A DNA stretch of 9,956 bases from Alphaproteobacteria bacterium (lineage in GTDB: Bacteria; Pseudomonadota; Alphaproteobacteria; Puniceispirillales; Puniceispirillaceae), in contig WTHY01000179.1 of assembly GCA_011522945.1 (NCBI GenBank), forward strand, positions 1 to 9,956, given 5' to 3'. Positions 6,167-9,956 of the stretch are shown here, piece after piece. Each line of letters starts with the position of its first letter. The stretch's first letter is position 1. The position numbers were made by a program, and so were the translations under genes. Under the pieces are notes generated by a model, which saw nothing but the letters and a program-made list of their open reading frames with translations, did not search any database and had not been told where the DNA came from.

Positions 6167-6910
6167 ATGGCAGGCCATTCCAAATTTGCGAATATCAAGC
6201 ATCGTAAGGGCGCTCAGGACAAAAAGCGCGCCAAGATTTTCACGCGACTAATCAAGGAGCTTTCCGTTGCTGCACGGTCTGGTACGGATCCAACTTCAAA
6301 TCCAAGACTCCGGTCTGCTTTACTGGCAGCACGTGCAGCAAATATGCCGAAGGATAATATTGACCGTGTGCTGAAAAAGGCAGAAGGCGGCGAGGGTGAA
6401 AATTATGAAGAGGTGCGCTATGAGGGCTATGGACCCGGTGGCACAGCTCTGATTGTCGAGGCCTTAACAGATAACCGCAACCGGACTGCATCAGAGGTTC
6501 GTGCAGCCTTTAACAAATATGGGGGCTCAATGGGTGAAACAGGCTCAGTGAGCTTCATGTTTGATAAGGTTGGTCAGCTTATTTATACCGTCGAGGCAGG
6601 TGATGCGGATGCTGTTTTTGAAGCGGCTCTTGAGGCAGGAGCCGATAATGTTGAATCTGATGAAAATGGGCATCTGATTTTAACAGACCCGGCAGACTTT
6701 ATGGCTGTGCGTGAAGCTTTGGAATCCTCGTTAGGTGCTCCAGAAGAGGCAGAGCTAACTTGGCGGCCGCAGAATAGCATCTCGGTAAATGAGGCACAGG
6801 CAAGCACATTGTTAAAATTGCTCGATGTTCTGGATGATAATGAAGATGTCCAGAATGTTTCAGCGAATTTTGAGATTGATGATGAGCTTATGGCAAAGCT
6901 GGCTGGGTAA
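6167..6910 (+). CDS. yebC: YebC/PmpR-family translation or regulatory protein
   Basis: The 247-residue protein matches the full length of the YebC family. The N-terminal signature MAGHSKFANIKHRKGAQDKKRA is near-diagnostic; the usual tryptophan in SKW is phenylalanine here. Other family blocks are NPRLRSALLAARAANMPKDNIDRVLKKA, YEGYGPGG and LTDNRNRTASEVRAAFNKYGG. The family was long annotated as a transcriptional regulator. Some members have since been reported to relieve ribosome stalling at proline runs, so either role is possible for this copy. The start has AGGA (6158-6161) 5 bases upstream. It precedes ruvC by 33 bases, the widespread yebC-ruvC-ruvA-ruvB order, which suggests one transcript. 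Confidence 0.93.
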   Translation: MAGHSKFANIKHRKGAQDKKRAKIFTRLIKELSVAARSGTDPTSNPRLRSALLAARAANMPKDNIDRVLKKAEGGEGENYEEVRYEGYGPGGTALIVEALTDNRNRTASEVRAAFNKYGGSMGETGSVSFMFDKVGQLIYTVEAGDADAVFEAALEAGADNVESDENGHLILTDPADFMAVREALESSLGAPEEAELTWRPQNSISVNEAQASTLLKLLDVLDDNEDVQNVSANFEIDDELMAKLAG

Positions 6911-6943
6911 TATGACAAAGGCGCCTTGCCAGAGACATGCACT

Positions 6944-7507
6944 ATGTTAATGCTTGGCATTGATCCAGGCTTGCAATGTACAGGCTGGGGCGTTGTGCGT
7001 CAGACAGGAAACCGTCTTGAGCATGTTGCCCATGGTACGGTGCGCACAACAAGTGGGGCGCCGGATGCAGCTAGATTGCAGGAGATTGACGATGGGCTTC
7101 GTCATGTTGCTGCTGAGTGGATGCCAGATGCGGCTACGATTGAATCTATATTTGTAGCAAAAGGCGCTGGCTCAGCTATCAAACTTGGTATGGCGCGCGG
7201 TGTTGCGATGCAGGTATGCTCTAGTGTTGGCTTGCCCTTATCAGAAGTGGGAGCCCGCCAGATGAAAAAGGCGATCACAGGCACTGGCACAGCTGATAAG
7301 CATCAAATTCAGGAAATGGTGACACGCCTGTTAGGTGTGCGGCCCTCTGGCTCCGATGCTGCAGATGCGCTAGCGCTGGCAATAGCTGCTATAAATCTTG
7401 GCCCGCAATATTTATCAGAAACAAAGACTCGCTCGAAAAAAGCAAAGCCGGCAGCTGGGCTGGCAGCAGCTATTGAAAAGGCCTTAGCAAAGGAGACAGG
7501 TCTATGA
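6944..7507 (+). CDS. ruvC: Crossover junction endodeoxyribonuclease RuvC
   Basis: The 187-residue protein is the Holliday-junction resolvase, a dimeric magnesium-dependent nuclease that cuts opposing strands of junctions bound by RuvAB. The four acidic catalytic residues are visible: D7 in LGIDPGL, E67 in TIESIF, and D138 and D141 in SDAADALA. A TTG at 6926 opens a longer frame. ATG at 6944 is chosen because it puts the first aspartate at position 7, as in E. coli RuvC, and has AGAGA (6931-6935) 8 bases upstream; ATG at 6950 is also possible. The segment after E67 reads FVAKGAGSAIKLG, without the asparagine often found there. The last 20 residues are Ala/Lys-rich. Its stop overlaps the ruvA start (ATGA at 7504-7507). 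Confidence 0.95.
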   Translation: MLMLGIDPGLQCTGWGVVRQTGNRLEHVAHGTVRTTSGAPDAARLQEIDDGLRHVAAEWMPDAATIESIFVAKGAGSAIKLGMARGVAMQVCSSVGLPLSEVGARQMKKAITGTGTADKHQIQEMVTRLLGVRPSGSDAADALALAIAAINLGPQYLSETKTRSKKAKPAAGLAAAIEKALAKETGL

Positions 7508-8154
7508 TTGCGCAATTATCAGGAACGCTTATACGGATTTCAGGCGCGCAGATCATCATAGATGTAGGTGGCGTAGGCTATTTAGCGACTGTATCACGAC
7601 GGTCTCTTGAACAGATTGGCGGTTTGGGCGAGACCGTAACGATCTTAACGGAGATGATTGTTAGAGAAGACAGCATGACTCTCTATGGGTTTGCTGATGC
7701 TGATGAACAACAGGCGTTTGGCTTGTTACAAACCGTCCAGGGTGTTGGGGCAAAGGCAGCTTTGGCGATATTATCAGTGCTGTCACCGGAGGCTTTGCGT
7801 CAGGCTATCATGGCAAGTGATAAAGCAATGGTGACACGTGCAGACGGTGTCGGCCCTAAGCTGGCACAACGTATTGTGAATGAACTTGCAGAGAAAATTG
7901 GCAAATTATCTTTAGGCGGGGCTGCTTCTATAGATACAGGGGATGCCGCTGCTGGTACTATATCGTCCGGTCAGGCTGCATCTGGAACTGGCGGCGCTGC
8001 CCATCAAGAGGCGGCATTATCAGCGCTTGTGAATCTTGGTTATGGACGGGCTGAAGCCTGGCAGGCTGTGACAAATGCTTTGGCAGAAACGCCTGATATG
8101 TCAGAATCTGCACTTATTGGGGCTGCCTTACGCCAGCTGGGGAGCCGGCTATGA
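7504..8154 (+). CDS. ruvA: Holliday junction branch migration protein RuvA
   Basis: The 216-residue protein is the tetrameric junction-binding subunit that loads RuvB. Residues 1-64 form the OB-fold domain, with the acidic pin E55-D56 in VREDSMTLYGF. Two helix-hairpin-helix motifs follow: VQGVGAKAA (78-86) and ADGVGPKLA (113-121), leading into QRIVNELAEKI. Residues 138-168 are a Gly/Ala/Ser-rich flexible linker, and the C-terminal domain (about 169-216), which binds RuvB, contains ALVNLGYGRAEAWQAV. Translation is probably coupled to ruvC through the ATGA overlap, and an AAGGAG site (7490-7495) lies 8 bases before the start. Length is slightly above the usual 190-205, because of the linker. 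Confidence 0.95.
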   Translation: MIAQLSGTLIRISGAQIIIDVGGVGYLATVSRRSLEQIGGLGETVTILTEMIVREDSMTLYGFADADEQQAFGLLQTVQGVGAKAALAILSVLSPEALRQAIMASDKAMVTRADGVGPKLAQRIVNELAEKIGKLSLGGAASIDTGDAAAGTISSGQAASGTGGAAHQEAALSALVNLGYGRAEAWQAVTNALAETPDMSESALIGAALRQLGSRL

Positions 8155-8214
8155 TATCTACAAAGACAATGGGCGCCTATCGCGCACAAGACTTGGCATG
8201 AGGTGCAATAATAA

Positions 8215-9285
8215 ATGAGCATTGAAGATAATATGCCAGCTGGAGCGCCAGATAGATTGATAGACCCAGCGCAAGCAGAGCAGATGGATCCTGCTCTGCG
8301 TCCGCGACAGCTCGCTGATTTTATCGGGCAGGGACTTGGCCGGCGTAATCTTGAGACCTTTATTCAGGCTGCCCAAACGCGTTCTGATGCTATGGATCAC
8401 ACATTGCTGCATGGTCCGCCTGGCCTTGGTAAAACAACGATGGCGCAAATCGTAGCTGCAGAGCTAAATGTCGGCTTTCGTGCAACATCAGGACCAGTGA
8501 TTGCCAAAGCAGGTGATCTTGCTGCGCTTTTAACAAATCTGGCGCCGCGTGATGTGCTTTTCATTGATGAAATTCACCGTCTAAATCCGGCTGTAGAAGA
8601 AGTGCTGTACCCAGCAATGGAAGATTTCCAACTGGATCTGATTATAGGTGAAGGTCCATCTGCGCGCTCTGTGCGGATTGATTTACCGCCCTTTACATTA
8701 GTTGGCGCCACCACACGAGCCGGGCTGCTGACAACGCCGCTGCGTGATCGTTTTGGCATCCAGATGCGCATGCAATTTTATACAACAGAGGAGTTAATGC
8801 TCATCCTCTCAAAACAGGCGGTAAAGCTAAATATGAACCTGGCTGATGATGGGGCAAGAGAGGTGGCACGCAGGTCACGCGGCACACCTCGTGTTGCTGG
8901 ACGACTCTTGCGGCGGGTGCGTGATATTGCTGCTGTAGACGGCGTTGAGATTATAACAGCAGATGTGGCAGACGCAGCCCTACAACGACTTGAGGTTGAT
9001 AGACGTGGTCTTGATGCGATGGATATGAAATATCTGTCCTGTCTGGCAGAAAATTATGGCGGCGGTCCTGTAGGTGTTGAGACACTTGCCGCTGTTCTTG
9101 CCGAGCAGCGTGATATGCTAGAAGAAGTCATTGAGCCATATTTACTTCAAGAAGGCCTTCTCATGCGCACGCCGCGCGGGCGATGCCTATCAGCCTCTGG
9201 CTGGTCACATTTAGGCCTAACCCCACCGGCTGAAACACTGAGCCAACTTGACCTGCTCAGCGCAACCTCAGAAGCTGATGAATAA
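8215..9285 (+). CDS. ruvB: Holliday junction branch migration ATPase RuvB
   Basis: The 356-residue protein is the AAA+ hexameric motor that drives branch migration with RuvA. Motifs appear in order: Walker A GPPGLGKTT (67-75), Walker B LFIDEIH (115-121), sensor 1 GATTR (164-168), the probable arginine finger R177 in PLRDRFG, and sensor 2 in RGTPRVAGRLLRRVRD (222-237). The usual PRIANRLLRR is PRVAGRLLRR here. The C-terminal winged-helix DNA-binding domain includes YGGGPVGVETLA and YLLQEGLLMRTPRGR. GAGGT (8200-8204) lies 10 bases before the ATG. The 60 bases between ruvA and ruvB contain no terminator, consistent with one operon. Length is close to the family's 335-350. Confidence 0.97.
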   Translation: MSIEDNMPAGAPDRLIDPAQAEQMDPALRPRQLADFIGQGLGRRNLETFIQAAQTRSDAMDHTLLHGPPGLGKTTMAQIVAAELNVGFRATSGPVIAKAGDLAALLTNLAPRDVLFIDEIHRLNPAVEEVLYPAMEDFQLDLIIGEGPSARSVRIDLPPFTLVGATTRAGLLTTPLRDRFGIQMRMQFYTTEELMLILSKQAVKLNMNLADDGAREVARRSRGTPRVAGRLLRRVRDIAAVDGVEIITADVADAALQRLEVDRRGLDAMDMKYLSCLAENYGGGPVGVETLAAVLAEQRDMLEEVIEPYLLQEGLLMRTPRGRCLSASGWSHLGLTPPAETLSQLDLLSATSEADE

Positions 9286-9300
9286 CGTAAGACAAGGCAG

Positions 9301-9804
9301 ATGACTTTCACTGAAATATTAGAATTTGATAATAAAATTCACGATATATCTGTTGGCTTAGATGGTATCATGGTTGGGGCTTCACATCATTATCCGATGA
9401 TAGTGCAATATGAAGATACAGATGCTGGCGGCATAGTATATCATGCGAATTATGTGAATTTTGCAGAAAGAGGCCGGTCTGCGCTATTGCGTCTCTGCGG
9501 CATTAATCTTCAGCAGTATCTGGAAACAAATAACGAGACTATTGTCATTGCCAAGATGCAGGTTGATTTTATGCGGCCGGCAAAGCTGAATGACAGGCTT
9601 GTCGTTGTGTCAGATTTGCAGCAATTTAGCGGTGTGCGTGCCGAAATTGATCAAAAAATTTATAGTCTCAATACAGGCCATATTTTTGCCAGAGTTATTG
9701 TGGAAGGTGTGTGGGTGAATGTTGCAACTGGTCCAAAGCGATGGCCTTTGCCCGTACGCCAAGAGATGAATAGGATAGCTAATCAAAAGGATTCAACACC
9801 TTAG
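9301..9804 (+). CDS. ybgC: Tol-Pal-associated acyl-CoA thioesterase YbgC
   Basis: The 167-residue frame encodes a hotdog-fold thioesterase. The signature YEDTDAGGIVYHANYVNFAERGRSALLR holds the catalytic aspartate (D41, equivalent to D18 of E. coli YbgC) and the Y-H pair that follows. The family hydrolyses acyl-CoA thioesters and is encoded at the head of tol-pal clusters; its link to envelope maintenance is not fully settled. Start choice is uncertain. ATG at 9301 leaves AAGG (9294-9297) only 3 bases away. ATG at 9370 removes 23 residues and places the catalytic Asp at position 18 as in E. coli, but has no visible ribosome-binding site. Some alphaproteobacterial homologues carry a short N-terminal extension, so the longer form is kept. 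It follows ruvB by 15 bases and precedes tolQ by 119. Confidence 0.9.
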   Translation: MTFTEILEFDNKIHDISVGLDGIMVGASHHYPMIVQYEDTDAGGIVYHANYVNFAERGRSALLRLCGINLQQYLETNNETIVIAKMQVDFMRPAKLNDRLVVVSDLQQFSGVRAEIDQKIYSLNTGHIFARVIVEGVWVNVATGPKRWPLPVRQEMNRIANQKDSTP

Positions 9805-9874
9805 AGCGATGTGAAATATGGTAAGAGATGCGCATCATACCAGATAGGAGCCAGCTCGTCAGGTTAAGTGTGAA

Positions 9875-9900
9875 CCCTGCAAATTGGCAGGTAGTTTTGT
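9875..9900 (+). terminator. Possible intrinsic terminator or attenuator before tolQ
   Basis: CCTGC (9876-9880) and GCAGG (9887-9891) form a short GC-rich stem with a 6-base loop, followed by TAGTTTTGTT. The stem is only 5 pairs, weak for a terminator, and it lies 33 bases before the tolQ start, so it could end the ruvCAB-ybgC transcript or partly attenuate tolQ. Confidence 0.3.
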
Positions 9901-9923
9901 TAAAAAGAAGGTAACGCAACGTT

Positions 9924-9956
9924 ATGGAAACAGTAGACCTTGCAGCAACACATTCA
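9924..9956 (+). CDS. tolQ: TolQ, N-terminal fragment (cut by window edge)
   Basis: Only 11 codons are present, METVDLAATHS. This resembles the M-E-x-V-D-L-A-A start common in alphaproteobacterial TolQ, and tolQ is the expected gene after ybgC. TolQ is an inner-membrane proton-channel subunit that with TolR energises TolA in the Tol-Pal system, which helps outer-membrane constriction during division. The membrane segments lie outside the window, so the call rests on this short match plus gene order. A GAAGG (9907-9911) lies 12 bases upstream, a long spacing. Confidence 0.7.
   Translation, partial: METVDLAATHS

Noticed and set aside
6108..6250. A 47-codon frame starting with ATG in the yebC leader and running into yebC.
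   Set aside because: No ribosome-binding site, most of it overlaps yebC out of frame, and the predicted peptide has no recognisable features.
1..9956. Search for a defence, mobile, secretion or other undescribed multi-gene system.
   Set aside because: Every substantial gene belongs to a conserved housekeeping family in a familiar order. No foreign composition, integrase, repeat array or toxin-like pair was seen.

Overview
The window reads as an ordinary housekeeping stretch of an alphaproteobacterial chromosome. Three things point there: a ZapA of alphaproteobacterial type followed by a 6S RNA and a 5-formyltetrahydrofolate cyclo-ligase gene; the run yebC-ruvC-ruvA-ruvB-ybgC-tolQ; and the sequence character of the GAPDH, RuvA and YmdB-type proteins. 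Base composition looks moderate rather than GC-rich, which would suit a marine lineage such as SAR116, but that placement is only a guess. No insertion sequence, phage gene, tRNA, rRNA or CRISPR array was seen.

Layout. On the minus strand, right to left, are tkt (transketolase), gap (glyceraldehyde-3-phosphate dehydrogenase) and the first 32 codons of efp (elongation factor P), which is cut by the left edge. A 311-base divergent control region (3284-3594) separates this block from a plus-strand series: a small coiled-coil gene overlapping zapA by 4 bases; the 6S RNA; fthC; a YmdB-family metallophosphodiesterase gene; yebC; the ruvC-ruvA-ruvB cluster; ybgC; and the first 11 codons of tolQ, cut by the right edge.

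How the genes work together. tkt and gap serve the pentose-phosphate pathway and glycolysis/gluconeogenesis. The coiled-coil protein and ZapA probably act on the FtsZ ring. 6S RNA regulates sigma70 RNA polymerase, and its position between zapA and fthC is a conserved arrangement. ruvCAB encode the complete Holliday-junction branch-migration and resolution machine, and are tightly packed behind yebC. ybgC leads into the tol-pal envelope cluster. Except for the two edge-truncated genes, all protein genes look intact, and the catalytic residues I could check are present.

Part 2. I found no undescribed multi-gene system here. The signals most worth a second look are non-coding: a 105-base region with several complementary segments, some mutually exclusive, between the YmdB-family gene and yebC; nested TTGGC/GCCAA inverted repeats in the tkt leader; and a terminator-like hairpin before tolQ. 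On the protein side, the GAPDH cofactor loop has Ser-Pro where NAD-specific enzymes have Asp-Leu. Several start codons are revised from the longest open frame on the basis of ribosome-binding sites and family register.
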